A stretch of DNA of 64,000 nt. It comes from Apoderus coryli (lineage: Eukaryota > Arthropoda > Insecta > Coleoptera > Attelabidae). How positions within the stretch are numbered: the stretch's first letter is position 1; each line of letters starts with the position of its first letter. Shown here in pieces: positions 30,708 to 42,911 of the stretch. The translations under genes were made by a program, and so were the position numbers. Below the pieces are notes generated by a model. That model was not told the DNA's origin. It did not search any database and saw nothing but the letters and a program-made list of their open reading frames with translations. Location: NCBI GenBank assembly GCA_911728435.2, contig OU452208.1, positions 1,364,001-1,428,000 of the forward strand. Direction: 5' to 3'.

Positions 30708-31507
30708 TCATAGGCATGTAAGAATGTCTATGGAGGCAATTTCATTATACAATAGAGGAAAGTTAGCCCTCCGAAAATTGTATCGTTTTGCAAGTGCATT
30801 AATAGAAAAATCTTTGTGACTTGAGTTAAGCCTTAATTGAAACAGAACATTTAGAGCAGGATGATGACTGTCTTCAGCCACCGCAGGCGGTACACAGCGT
30901 ACAACATGACAGTCAAAGGTAGCAAGTATCAAATCCAAAATATTATTATGGGTATTAACAATCTTATTATATTGATTCAAATCAAAAATAGCCATCATAT
31001 CCAACAATGCCTGCAGTCTCGGGTTTGCAATAGACTCCTCGGTGTAATGTATGTTGAAGTCGCTTAAAATTAATAATTGTGACCCATACAAATAAATAAG
31101 GGATGCAAAAAGTTCACAGAGCTCTGCATAATTATCCAAACTGACGGCAGGTTGCACATAAACACAAAAAATATACAAAGAGGCATTATTTAACTTGATT
31201 CGGCAGCCGATGACGTCAATAGAAGGGGAAAGCCAGGTTGAGACAGTAGATCTGTCCTGACCGCCAAGAGCACTCCCCCGCCCCTAGTAACGCCAAGGGC
31301 CCCCAAATCCCGATCTCTGCGATACACGTTATAAGAATTTTCAAAAAGTTCAGCATTATTTACATTTGACTGTAACCAAGTTTCTGTAATGGCGACAATG
31401 TGATGATCGCTTTCTGCTACATATGTATAAAAATCTCTAACTTTAGTATTGAGACCCCTAACATTTTGATACAATAAACTCAAGCAAACATTCTGCCTGG
31501 TAGCCAC
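30708..31507 (-). pseudogene. LINE apurinic-type endonuclease domain
   Basis: The start MATRQNVCLSLLYQNVRGLN leads into the EEP endonuclease fold: LLYQNVRGL, then AITETWL (the E of the metal site), YRRDRD and TRGGGVLLAV. After a frameshift near 31185 come FCVYVQP, LLILSDFNIHY (the GDFN-type block, here SDFN), LDLILATF and EDSHHPAL (SDH-type block, here DSHH). In live LINEs this enzyme nicks target DNA to prime reverse transcription. The frameshift and a stop before the RT inactivate this copy. Confidence 0.8.
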
Positions 31508-31659
31508 AGCAATTAGTTTTTTGGGTTGGCACCGTTATCCATTTTAACAATTGTGGGGATTCCTCTAACATACTTTATGTCCTTTATCCTGCATAGGGCA
31601 GCAGATATATGTATATTTATTGAAAAATGTATAATGTTTAAATATAATAAATAGTTATT

Positions 31660-32290
31660 ATATTTATGGAAAAATGTAAGATCGCTCAATATATTTGCAA
31701 CACTATATTCTCCCGCTATGTCACAAAATTATTTTTTCTACGGACACGAAACCCTTTTAATTTTTCATTATTTGGCGTTAAAGATGGACGACCGAAGGCT
31801 TCGAGACCATCGTCCGAAGGTTTGCTGATATCCAAATATTTTGGGTGATGTTAGCAGAAGGATAAATGGTCTTATGCTAGGGTTTTGTGTTTACACTATT
31901 TTCATTTCTATTTTTAAGACTGGTGTTACCTATACATTGGATTTTTTCGGTCTCTGTATGGTGGGATATGCGTTACTATGTTATATGTAGATGGTACGGT
32001 TTACATATATCTGCTGTTTTATATCTCGCTGTGTTTAAATGCAGGCCGTTATTGTAGATGGGCAACGACTATGGTACTCTGAGAGAAGAGCGAAATGAAT
32101 TCGTCAGTATCTGTCACATGCCTCGGTCTGGTTCTACTGAATTGGACTGAGGCCGTGCTAAATGAAACAAAATCTCTTGTGTAGGAAAAACCAGTAATTT
32201 TGTCCGCTACACCAGAAAATTATTTTTCATTTATTTTATTTACAGATACGAAATCCTTTTAACTAAAATAAGTTTACGATTTGACTTTGG
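31660..32290 (+). repeat. Unclassified dispersed repeat C, copy 1
   Basis: Blocks such as GGACGACCGAAGGCTTCGAG, CCAAATATTTTGGGTGATG, AGAAGGATAAATGGTCT and GATGGGCAACGACTATGGTA match 40490-40860 over several hundred bases. The 3' part (GAATTCGTCAGTATCTGTC) matches 39600-39640. The copy lacks the conserved coding block seen in the 39.6 and 40.3 kb copies. Possibly a DNA transposon or Helitron-type family; I could not classify it. Confidence 0.6.
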
Positions 32291-33560
32291 AGCAGCGAAT
32301 TTGATGTTACAATAAGTATCTTGAGTATATTGCCGCCAACAACACATGTTCTTGGAAATGTTGGCGTTCCAATTGTGTAAATGACTTAGCGGTCACGGTT
32401 TTTATGGTATTTATCCACAACTTAAGATTTCGGCTTACCATATTTGCATAGTTTTACTATAGGATTTTATCAGATCTATTGGTATTTCAACTAAATCTTG
32501 TTTGATTTTTGATAAATTTTTGTTATCTTTATTATTCATCTAAGAAAAATAATGTTTAGTATTTCATGTAGTAGCTAGTGTATATTTGTCAGGATAAGTA
32601 GCATTTTTGAGTTTTCGCAATGGAGGTAATTTTTTATTTCTATCAAAACTATTTTTTTTTTGACTATGGCAATTTGTAGAAAACCTTTTGCTTTTTAATA
32701 ATGATTTAAAATCTATTTTTAACATATTTGTTACTGTCAATATTCAATAAGAATGCAAAGACGTTTGAATGTTGAACATTGTCGAAAAGTCTAAAGTAAA
32801 TGATCCTTTAACACCTTGTTAAAGAATTTAGATATTCTGATTTGAGTAAAAGTTATCAAAACATAAGCTGTTATTTAACTGGGGTGTTTTCATATTTGCA
32901 TTTGCACATTCAAAATTATCATATACTGTGAACTAAGGATACGCACGGAGGAAAAATACTCAAAATAAAGTTTGGTTCTGTACTTCAATTTCATATACAA
33001 TTCGGTTTAAAATTCACGTAGTCCTTTATAGAGGTAGATTATTATTACCTAAAAAATCCAATGAAGGTAACAAGCTGGTGCTCTGCTCTTTGTTATTAGT
33101 CCCATTCTGATTAGTGTTACTAACTATATTATTCTATTTAGTGATTCTGCGGCTGTCTCAGTCCTCAATTCGAAGCCATTGAAGCATATGTCGCAGTGTT
33201 TCTTCTATTGTATGGCCTGCAGGTTTTATAATAAATACATAGTGAAAAATGTTTTCTTCAAGTAATGTAGTTGAATAAATAAAGGGTGTTACAGAATGTT
33301 GTGAGTAAATTTTAAGGGCAGATTGTTTGGTAGCAGTTGTTCAGCCATCCGTTTTTCAAATAATGGAGCATTCATATCTTCATGATAATGTGCAGAGGAT
33401 TCGCTTATATTTGTAGCAGATAATAACAATGCATTGAAAACAAATCCATTTTTGCCACCTGCATGAAGTATGATGACACGTTTACCTCTAGAAGATATGG
33501 AGTGCCTCTGCATTTTTTGTATTATCAACTAAACCGTATTTCAACAACGCGTCGTGAGTC
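32291..33560. other. Non-coding stretch
   Basis: No gene recognised. AAAGGGTGTTACAGAATG at about 33281-33298 may be a decayed IS630-type end. The remainder is AT-rich. Confidence 0.35.
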
Positions 33561-33569
33561 TCAAACTAC

Positions 33570-34438
33570 GTCTCATCTAAATAAACTATATCAGAATGTA
33601 CGAGGCTTAAAAACTAAAACCGATATTTTATATAATGCATCTCTATCGTCACAATATGATGTGTTTGCCTTTAGTGAGACTTGGCTTGACTCATCTGTCC
33701 TGGATTCTGAGATATTCAGTGATTATTTTCAAGTTTTTAGATCTGACCGTGATTTTACTTTGACAGGTAGAACTAGGGGCGGAGGGGTGCTAATAGCCCT
33801 TCCTTCGGCTTTTAATGTCTTGGGAGTTAAATTCATATATTTTAATAAATCTGTTTTTATGTTTGTGGTTTATATTCCGCCAGGTCTTTCATTTCAATCT
33901 TATGATCTGTTTTTCGATGAATTTGCAAACTCTGAATGGTCTCATAATAATGGGGGATTTTAATATTTCCGGTTATGTTGAATTCTTGAATAATGAATTA
34001 TTGATAAATAATTACGTCAGATCGTTTAATAATCTGTGTCAATTCTTGGATGTGAAAAATTTTAATTTTATTAGGAATGATGGTGGTAGACTTCTTGATT
34101 TGATATTGTGTCGATATTCCGCTCAGGTATCTGCGTCTGTTAATTACTTCATACCGGTGGATCTTCATCATCCTCCTCTTGATGTTGATTATAACATCAA
34201 ATCAGCTGAAAAGACAACTACAGCCAGTAGTTGTAAGCCATTTTTCAACTTTACAAAAGCTAATTTTCCAACCCTGTATGAGCGTTTTCTTCAGCTTGAT
34301 TTCTCAGACCTTGATAACTGCAGTGATCCTGAAATTGCCTGTCACAATTTTTATGCTAAATTGAATAATGTGTTTGCGGAATCTGGTGATCCTGATGCAT
34401 TGAATGAATTTAAAGTTTTGATATTAAATCTGTTGTAA
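33570..34438 (+). pseudogene. LINE copy 2 endonuclease and linker, frameshifted
   Basis: LYQNVRGLKTKTDILY, FAFSETWLDSSV, FRSDRDFTLTGRTRGGGVLI and FVVYIPPGLSFQSY are readable to 33960. The reading frame then shifts to LIIMGDFNISGYVEF (GDFN block), GGRLLDLILCRYS and PVDLHHPPLDVD. The tail FYAKLNNVFAESGDPDALNE joins two regions that are separated in copies 1 and 3 (the YPSWYT...KAKCHKTFK stretch of copy 3 is absent), so an internal deletion is visible. Confidence 0.8.
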
Positions 34439-34458
34439 ATTCTTCTTACCAGTCCTAT

Positions 34459-36153
34459 TTGACTGAGGCCGAGAGTAGACTTAATGATGATCCTGGGAAG
34501 TTCTGGTCTTTTATACATTTGCGTAAGAATTTTGGACGCTTGCCGAGTAGTATGACGTATAATGGGGAGAGTATTGAGGATCAGCAGGGACTGGTAAATA
34601 AATTTGTTGAGTATTTCAGTACATCCTACGTTAATTCCCATACTTTTGATATCAATGATTGCATGCTTGAGTCATTAAACGTACCTTTTTTGTCTGATCG
34701 AAAAATTGTGGAATCTGAGGTTTATCATGCGCCGCGAAAATTAAAACCGAAATTTACAGCAGGCCCCGATGGTATACCATCTTTTTTGATTAGAGATTGT
34801 TCTGCTGTATTCGCTGGACCATTATGCACTATTTTCAATCTGTCGTTGCAATCATGCACTTTCCCATCTATTTGGAAATCTTCTAGAGTTACGCCGGTTT
34901 ATAAAAAAGGCGATAAGCATGATATTTCAAATTATCGACCCATATCCATTCATTCTTGTTTTGCGAAGGTTTTCGAGTTTATATTACATGATATTATAAT
35001 GAATCATGTAAGTCGGCAGATTTCAACTGTGCAGCATGGTTTCTTTCCGGGTCGTTCTACAACAACCAACTTACTTGTTTTAACACAATTTCTAGCCACA
35101 CAATTAGATCGTGGAGGTCAGGTGGATGTTATCTACACCGACTTCTCCAAGGCCTTTGACAGACTTGATCATGGCATCTTATTGGCGAAATTATCCCGTT
35201 TCGGTCTATCAAATAACATTCTCCTATTTTTGCAGTCCTATTTAAAGGGACGTTGTCAGTATGTGGAGTACAAAGGATTCAAGTCTGTCAACATTATGGT
35301 AACTTCTGGAGTTCCCCAGGGTTCGGTGCTGGGACCTTTATTATTTCTGTGTTTCATTGATGATATCTCCAGGAACTTAACTTGTAGTTAACTCTTATAT
35401 GCGGATGACTTCAAGTTGTATTCTGTCATTAATAGTACCGATGACTGTTATCTCCTTCAAGAAGATTTGAATAGGCTTTATGAGTGGTGTGTTCGTAACA
35501 ATATTTTTTTGAATATAAGTAAGTGTTTTTCTGTTTCCTATACACGTAAGATGAAGCCTGTAAGTTCTCTGTATTTTATACACAATAGTCCATTAACTGT
35601 TTGTAATCCAATTAAAGATTTGGGAGTTTACTTTGATAGTAAGCTGAACTTTATTGAACATTATAATAACGTTATTTCAGCATCCTTTAGGTCTCTTGGT
35701 TTTATTGTGCGTAACTCAAGGGAATTTAAGTCCCCGCAAACGCTCATTACCCTATTTAATGCATTTGTGAGGTCTAAGCTGGAGTATGTGTCTGTGGTAT
35801 GGAATCCTGTTTATGATATACATTCCACAAATATTGAAAGGATTCAGCGTCGTTTTGTTAAGTTTCTGTGGTTTCGCTGTGATGGGACTTACCCAGTCAT
35901 TGGATTTCCTCAGGAGACTTTGTTGAGTCGTTTTAATTTAATTTCTTTGAGCAAACGAAGGGAGTTTTCTGCTTTTGTTTTACTTTTTAAAATTTTGAAT
36001 GGAATGATTGATTGTCCGGAACTTTTAGCAATGATTCCTTTCTATGCACCAGGTATACGCACACGTAACATTAACTCTATTTTTTTATTTGTCGGGAGCG
36101 CGCACAAATTTGTTGCTGCATTCTCCTTTATTTACAATGTGTTCTGTTTGTAA
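34459..36153 (+). pseudogene. LINE copy 2 reverse transcriptase with one in-frame stop
   Basis: One frame covers KPKFTAGPDGIPSFLIRDCS, WKSSRVTPVYKKGDKH, NYRPISIHSCFAKVFEFIL, QHGFFPGRSTTTNL, VIYTDFSKAFDRLDHG (catalytic Asp), TSGVPQGSVLGPLLFLCFID, a TAA stop at 35389-35391, then LLYADDFKLYS (catalytic YADD), WCVRNNIFLNISKC, KDLGVYFDSKLNF and RSKLEYVSVVWNP through NGMIDCPELL. The two halves are exactly in frame, so a single nonsense change just before the YADD box interrupts an otherwise well-kept RT. Confidence 0.83.
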
Positions 36154-36390
36154 CTCCTTATCGGACCAGATTGATTTGTTTAACACTAAATTATCGTTCA
36201 TAAGGAAAATAATTTTGATAAGTTAATTTTAAGTTTTTAGTAGAGTACTAATTAAATTATAATATTTATTTTTTATGTTTGTAATGTACATATATATGTA
36301 TTTTTTTTCCTGCCCTTTAATTGGATTCGTCTGTCTCGGCAGTATCTCAAATAAATAAATAAATAAAAAATAAATATAACTACCTGACTG

Positions 36391-37790
36391 ACGATAATCT
36401 TTTCTGAGCATTCTTCCCGCAATTCTACTATACTTCTTGATTCCATTACAGCCATTATATTGTCAATTTTTGTATATTTAAATCCGCAGTCTATTAGTAT
36501 TTCCCGCAGTGTGGCCAATCAATTGTAATTATATTGTCCGTAGTTTTTAAGTTGTTCTCGAACCATATCAAAAGGAGGCACCCTTATTTTGGTTATAAAA
36601 ACTATACACAATTTTCCTACCCTCGTCATCAATTTGTTTAAATTTTTGTCCAATACGTTTTCTTTTTACACTAGGTCAATTACATTTCCGCTTTCTAATC
36701 ACCCGATAATTTAGTCAGCTTGGTATTTTTTGTTGGTTTTGATGAGTACCTGGTACCTCATTTTCCAGTAACATTAAAAAAAAGTATAACTGTATTGTTA
36801 CAGCATAATTTACCCAATAATCAATCTACTACATCGAAGCTGTTCTTAATATTGGGCAACATTTATTTATATTATTTAAACGTTACATTCCAATGATATT
36901 GAATTATTGTGGCGGGCCTATTTCTTGGTCACTCATATTAACTGATTTAACGCTTTACCAATGCTTGTGAACCAATCACTTTAAGTATTCCGAAGAGTCA
37001 GAAGAAATATGCGAAAAGTTAATTAAGAATTAGGAAAACATTCGCTTAAGGTCAGAGTTGAACTTTCGGAGTTGAATTATCTATTAATTGAGCTACCGAA
37101 GTACGAGTAAAGAGAGTGTACCAATATTCCCACCAACTTATAAACGCTGTGCGATTTCCTAGTTCTGCTACTGTCTTAACCCTTAGTTCGAAGACATCAT
37201 AGACAGAGAACGAAGTGTTTCTTCTATTGCATGTTTCTGTGTGTATTCATTACAATGTGCAGGACATGCAACCACAACCAGAAGAATTTATTGTCGAGGT
37301 GGTAGTAGGTGAACTTTGGGTATGATCTGCAAGTCAGAATACCAAGAAACGGTACTCTGAAACTGTGCAATTTGTGCAACGTTACGCCAACCAATAAAAT
37401 ATAGAGAAATCTAAATGGTCATACCTATGGCTAACATAGAAAAATATTATTGTTATTGATGCTCAAGGGCAGTAAACGGTCTTTGCCGAGATAAATAGGG
37501 CTGACCGAAAGGTATTCTTCTGACTGTTATTTATTCTCGTGATAAAGTTGTTGTATCGTGGTAGCGATTTATTTCAATCATCAGTGGTAAATTGAACATA
37601 ATCATGATTGCTTCTTAAGATACCAGCCACTCGGGGAAATACTCTACAAGAAGGCAGCCAAGGAACCACACTGATTAGGTACACGTAAGGTGTTTTAGGC
37701 TGTTGAACTACTAGTTAGACCAAGACATCTAGACCTCACAGCTTTAGGTTTAGTTATGGCTGTGATTTAAAAATGAAGGTTAACAGTTTT
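36391..37790. other. Non-coding stretch
   Basis: No gene or named repeat recognised. The short frame on the minus strand near 36273-36518 extends into the LINE tail and is not credible. Confidence 0.35.
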
Positions 37791-37799
37791 CGACTCTGA

Positions 37800-38430
37800 A
37801 CGTTGTACTCAGAAACATGGTACTAAAAGGCCTCGACCGCTTCTTGAGGTGATGAAGATTGTTGTCCACGCATTTTTTGTTTCACATTTAGGGACCAAAA
37901 GAATTCGTTACGTTATAAATTAGGTGCATATGGACAATGAGACATTATTTCAACAATTTTCTCTTTCGAACAGATAACTGTTTAACGTGCTGTGTGCGAG
38001 CTGGCGTTGTTAAGATCAAGAATAACGTTTTCGGTTGACTTTTGGCAAACAAATTACTGTATACCATTCTACGTGAACTGATCTTCGATCCGTGTCTTGT
38101 ACAGTCGAAAAACAAGCGAACATTTTCTTGGAAGGGCTTCATGCACGAACAACTTTTGTGAGATTTAGTTCATTTTGGAATATCCAGATATTGTTGCAGT
38201 TTCTACGTCGAATTTGCATAACAGATTTTGGTCGAATTTCACAGGATTCACCACTCACTGATGCACGACCATGACGAAATTCTGCAAACAAATCGTACAC
38301 TATCTTCTTTGATGGTTCTTTTGTACCAAAGGTTGACAGAAGCCGTTTAATACATCCTTGTGCAATTATACCTCTTTTTAAAACGTAAAAAATCATCCAA
38401 CGAAAACCTTCACGAGTAATATCCATTTTT
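37800..38430 (-). pseudogene. mariner transposase remnant with internal deletion
   Basis: The minus strand begins MDITREGFRWMIFYVLKRGI, then CIKRLLSTFGTKEPSKKIVY, DLFAEFRHGRASVSGESCEI and RPKSV, a recognisable mariner N-terminal DNA-binding domain (38426-38230). It then jumps, with frameshifts, to the C-terminal half: LTTPARTQHVKQL, where HHDNA..HTA would be expected, and VTNSFGP near 37890. The first catalytic region (TGDE) is missing, so there is an internal deletion. Confidence 0.65.
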
Positions 38431-38439
38431 TTTACAAAC

Positions 38440-39530
38440 TTACTGTCTTAAAACAGTCACTGCTGTTCACAAAACCTATCGCGCATTTCGCAATATAGTG
38501 ACAAAAGTTCGATCGCATTCACACTGTGTTTGCAGTAATTTTTATACCTACGTGTTTATGTTGCAGCATGGGGGCACAAAGAGGTATCGGTTTCAATAGC
38601 GGTGTGTGTTGCGATTGCAAGCAGGCTCAGGTGCCGTAGGTTGTCTTGTAGGTCTATTAAGTAAACGAAAAATATTCGATATCTTTTTATGTTTAACAGT
38701 TTTTTTTTGCTACATTATTAGTTAGGGTAAAAACACCGACTTGAATGTGGTTATTGTTACGCAAAAATCCTCTCCTCCTAATGGCCAAAAATGCAAGATA
38801 GGAGTCGTATTCGAAGATAATTTCACTATATTACCCATGGAGTGTTGTTTTTATGGTTCTCGTAGTTGAGAATAACCTCGATTACGCACGGGGTAAGTTA
38901 TATTTGCAAATAAAAATGTGTAAAATCAAGATGGTAGCATAAATTGCAGTTAAATGATAAAATAAGTCGCTGGCGATGTGAGAATCAGATAAGTCTATGG
39001 TTTTACTTGTACCGGGTGGCCCATTTAAAAGGGACCACTACCTTATCGAAGAAACTATAAACAGTACAACAAAAAGTTAAATAGAAACTTTTGTTGGGTA
39101 AATTTGAAGTTTTTATTTATTTAGTTGTTACATATACAGGGTGGCTCATATTGCAGTGACGGCATTCGACTTCTTTATTTTAAATAGCACACCCTATATA
39201 TTCATACATATTTATCTAGAGGTCTAAAAGACAAAGTCAACGATATAAAATAGTATGGGGTTTACATGCACCGTTTCGAATTTATTTTCGTTTACCTTCA
39301 ATATTTAGCCTACATTTCAACTAGCGTACGTAAGATATTTGAATGATTTTTTAGATTCTGTTTGGATATAAAAAAATATACATAAATGCTGTACTTCTGC
39401 TAATAGAACGGTTACTATAATTTGAAAAATCATACAATGTTGCCATATTTGGCATTTCATTTCTCGTTTTTTTCAAATGCACACCCCTGTATATTATCTC
39501 AGATATAAGCTTCGTTCGCGGACACGATTC
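38440..39530. other. Non-coding with clustered IS630-type repeat ends
   Basis: TACCGGGTGGCCCATTTAAA (39010-39029), TATACAGGGTGGCTCATATT (39134-39153), CACACCCTATATATTC (39187-39202) and ACACCCCTGTATAT (39481-39494) are degenerate mariner/IS630-type ends, suggesting several small nested MITEs. No coding sequence. Confidence 0.45.
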
Positions 39531-39539
39531 TGAACTGGT

Positions 39540-39795
39540 TCTAGTTTTCTACTCTTGCTCAGTTTGGATGATATTGATGATGGGCAACGACTCTGACGAG
39601 CTCATATTAAGAGCGAAACGAATTCGTCAGTATCTGTCGACCCATGCCCCGGTCGCATTTTCGGAATTCGCCGACATATTAGCTGCTCGGAACAACTCGG
39701 GTGATAAGAATCACAGATTCATAAAGTCCCGACGTATTAGACTAATGCGTCAGCGATTTACGTATAAAATTGCACATCTCAAACTATAAGAATAT
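39540..39795 (+). repeat. Unclassified repeat C, copy 2 with coding block
   Basis: GATGATGGGCAACGACT, then an open frame LRAKRIRQYLSTHAPVAFSE, EFADILAARNNSGDKNHRFI and KSRRIRLMRQRF. The same peptide, diverged, is encoded in inverted orientation at 40430-40274, and the conservation at protein level suggests that it was once a real coding segment. I do not recognise the family. Confidence 0.55.
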
Positions 39796-40273
39796 CTTTT
39801 CGTTTTGAATCAGATTGGTGTAACTAGTTTCTTGAGCTGTTAAAAACATTTTGATTTCCCAATAAAAATAAATGCTGTACCTAATTCAATATTAATTAAT
39901 GAAATGGATCCAAATAAATTGCCAAATGTGTGTTACAAAGATACATCATCAAGTGATAAAGGCGAGTATGTAGATGCTTTGTATTTTTAGGTTAGTTTTA
40001 TGCCGTTGTTATATTATATTTAGAGTCGTGAAGAAAGAAAGTACAATCAATTAGGTGGCAGCGATGTTTCGCTGCTTTATTTCCGCTTTTTAAAGCTTCT
40101 TCCAGTTAGATTGTAGAATTTAAACAAATAGATGACATTTCTATATAAAACAACACTACCAAAAAATATTACTATACACAAGGACGCGAAATAGTCAATT
40201 ATGAATTAATTTTTTTCATATTTTCCAAACTATAACCGAGATTTGTACGAAAAAAAACATTATGGGAAACCCT

Positions 40274-40870
40274 TTAGTAGTTGGCACGTTGCATGTATTT
40301 CATAAATCGCCGACGCATTAAACTAAAACGTCGGGACTTTATGAATCTGTGATTCGTATCACTCGAGTTATTCCGAGCGGCTAATGTGTCGGCGAATTCC
40401 GAAAATGCGCCCCGGTCTGGTTCTACTGAATTAAACAAAATTCCTTGTGAAGATAAAACCAGTAATTTTGTCCGCTTTGCCACGAAATTATTTTTCATTT
40501 ATTATATTTACGGACATAAATCCTTTTAATTTTTCATTATTTGGCATTGAAGATCGACGACCGAACGCTTGGAGACCACCGTCCGAGTGTTGCTGATACC
40601 CAAATATTTTGGGAGATGCTGGCAGAAGGATAAATGGTCTCCTGCTAGCGTTTTGTGTTTACACTACTTTTATTTCTATTTTTACGACTGGTTTTACCTA
40701 CGAGTATATATTGAGTTTGTTCGGCCTCTGTATGGTAGGATATGCATTAGTATGTGTATGTGGATGGTACTGTTTACATAATATATCTACTGTTGTATAT
40801 CTTGCTGTGCTTAAATGCAGGCCGATATTGATGATGGGCAACGACTATGGTACTCTGACGTGTGTTCAAT
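40274..40870. repeat. Unclassified repeat C, copy 3, partly inverted
   Basis: The minus strand of 40274-40430 encodes GAFSEFADTLAARNNSSDTN, HRFIKSRRFSLMRRRF, the counterpart of the copy at 39.6 kb. From about 40480 onward the + strand repeats 31730-32090 almost colinearly (CGACGACCGAACGCTTGGAG, CAAATATTTTGGGAGATGC, GATGATGGGCAACGACTATG). The copy is thus a head-to-head composite of two family segments. Confidence 0.55.
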
Positions 40871-41039
40871 TAATAAGGCCATTTTTGTAATTTGTTGTTT
40901 GTTAAAGAGTGCCTAAATTTTTAGCATTATCGAGTGTTTAATCCTTTTCATTTGTATAAATAATGGATGTTGATATAAGGGTGGAATAAAGTGCAGCAAT
41001 GTTTAGTGTTAAATAGTGCCTTTGGTGAATCAGCGCTAT

Positions 41040-41465
41040 GAGTAAAACAAGGGTATACGAGTAGTATAAGTGTTTTCAAGAAGGGTGAGACGGCGAGCGC
41101 TTTGGTCGCCCAAGCACACCACTATCCGATTAAAACATGGAAAAAGTGAAAGAAATCATCATGAACTATCGCAGAATAATTAGAGAAATCTCTAATATTA
41201 GTTCAAATGTTTTAAGTTTGAACATTTGTTCCAAAACAATCAATGCAGCGTAGTTTGCCGGGAAACAGTTCAAAGAAAACGACCGGATGTGTTCGCTAGA
41301 TGTGGATCCGTATGACTTTTGTTCTGCTCCCGAAAATTAAGACAACCTTAAAAGACGGTATTTTACAAGCATAGATGAGGTTAAAATCACATCGCTGAAA
41401 GAGTTATATGCTAACCCAGACGTTCATCCAAATTTTGGTTGGACAGGTCTGGTCCACAGCTACTA
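41040..41465 (+). pseudogene. mariner transposase, internally deleted
   Basis: Readable pieces: KVKEIIMNYRRIIREISNIS (second helix-turn-helix region), then, after a jump, DVDPYDFCSAPEN (D.AP.DFFLFP block with the third catalytic Asp), then NLKRRYFTSIDEVKITSLKE LYANPD. The first two catalytic blocks are gone. A mariner family of the Mos/mauritiana type is likely. Confidence 0.6.
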
Positions 41466-42389
41466 GATTTTTAGTAATAAAACTACTGTCAAAAATTCAA
41501 AACCAATTGGCAATGTGTCATTAAAACTGTTCAGTCTATAACAGTACACAAATAGGTAAGAGATTTGTGTACCTACTCAGTTGGAAATATTTTTTATAAT
41601 TATCAAGTGATTTTACTGATCGTTGATAGTATCGACTTGTACTTAATGAAAATTCGTATTATACTTACTAATGTGGAAAAACGAACATTTAAAAACTTTT
41701 CCGAAATCATTACAAAATATACATATCATTTTTCATCACACAGTGGCTTTTTCGGATGTCGAGTAATAACCAAACTACTTTTACAATTTTTTTACCTAAG
41801 CTAAAGATTATAATCAAGTGCGGCTAAAAATCAGACATGCTAACGCCATCTCTATCAATCTGGAACGATTTCATCCAATCTTGGTAATTTGCTATTTATA
41901 TTTGCGGCAAAACATTGTCTTTTGTAAATCCAAATCAAAATTGCACTACACAATATAATCTTTATTCTTTTGTGTTAGTTCATTTCTTTTGTTAGTAACC
42001 GCTTCATTAAGACTGATGATGAGCGTCGAAATATATCCCAGATTATAATTAATAACGACTTATTTGTTTTAAATAAAAATATACCTAAAGTGACGTCTGT
42101 TATTTGTTTTATTTATAATATACGTTATTACTTCGTTTTTAGCGTTTTAATTATAAAATACTTTGATTAACTGATTTGAAAGGCTTTTTTGAATTGTTTA
42201 AATTAAAATATGTATCGTGGCTGCACCTACACTTTTATATCGTTTTATTATCTGCGATATGCGGCCCTTATCATTTCCAACATTGATTAAATAGTCCTAA
42301 TCCTCTGGTTTGGACTGTACAAACGAACAAATTATTATAGTATTTATGAGGTTTGTTAAAAAAAAAGTGAGTTTATTGTTTGCGAAAAA
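41466..42389. other. Non-coding stretch
   Basis: No gene or clear repeat recognised. AT-rich, lying upstream of the mariner remnant and the Trpm exon. Confidence 0.35.
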
Positions 42390-42810
42390 TATTTATTTGT
42401 TTATCAATACCCTTTAAAGTAATCCACCCCAGATATAATGCATTTGTGCCAGCGCTTTTGCCAATCCTCGAATCACTTCTGATATGCGATTTTTGGTAGG
42501 AGGGCAAGTCCTATGGTATGGTGCAAGCAACATAATGTGTGTGTGCAGGTGCATTATCCTGATGCAAAAGCCATTAATTGTTTTCCCACAAATCTGGCAT
42601 TTTCTTCGTATTACTTTACACAAACTGCGCATAACTTCATCGAACGACTTGGAAAGAACTCACGGTGGATGACGCCATTGTTATCGAAGAACACAGTGAT
42701 CATAATCTTCACATTTAACACACTTTTGAGCAAAACTCGATCGTACATGCAAAAGCTACTGAGCTCATGCGACGGTTCTTTTGTCAATTATTTAACTAAT
42801 CGGCCGACAT
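42390..42810 (-). pseudogene. mariner transposase, C-terminal remnant
   Basis: The minus strand reads, with stops, LLKSVLNVKIMITVFFDNNG then VIHREFFP (the VFFD..GV.H.EF.P block of mariner), and near the end KWFEDWQKRWHKCIISGVDY FKGY-like sequence (FEDWQKRWHKCIISG), the usual C-terminus of mariner transposases. The central part is scrambled, and an IHTDNA-type block is not visible. It lies about 100 bp upstream of the Trpm exon on the opposite strand. Confidence 0.6.
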
Positions 42811-42911
42811 CCTGTCTAATAGTGATTCGACGAATACTTCATTAATTTGGTTATTATACATAAATAATGGTTCAATATATCTAAAAGCAAATTTTTTTGT
42901 TTATTTTGCAG

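Larger units (their letters stand above)
28441..31520 (-). mobile_element. LINE copy 1 (CR1/Jockey-superfamily-like), nearly full coding length
   Basis: On the minus strand an endonuclease domain (31507-30708) is followed by a reverse transcriptase (30652-29027), a C-terminal remnant (28973-28731) and a 3' UTR. The 3' UTR ends in a TTTATTTATTTATTTATTAT-like tail (28441-28475), preceded by the usual 3' UTR spacer. Two or three frameshifts separate the parts, so the copy is inactive but young enough for a 541-codon RT frame to survive. Two relatives lie at 33560-36390 (+) and 57340-59738 (-). Confidence 0.85.
33560..36390 (+). mobile_element. LINE copy 2 (same lineage as copy 1)
   Basis: Endonuclease (about 33570-34300), RT (34459-36153) and a 3' UTR ending in CAAATAAATAAATAAATAAA (36349-36366) lie in + orientation. 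Frameshifts near 33940 and 34420, an in-frame TAA at 35389 and a deletion of some 40 codons between endonuclease and RT show that it is dead. It lies in the opposite direction to copy 1, so the pair forms a diverged inverted arrangement. Confidence 0.85.

Noticed and set aside
36229..36518. Minus-strand frames at the end of LINE copy 2
   Set aside because: They are read through the A/T-rich 3' UTR and tail and have no domain.
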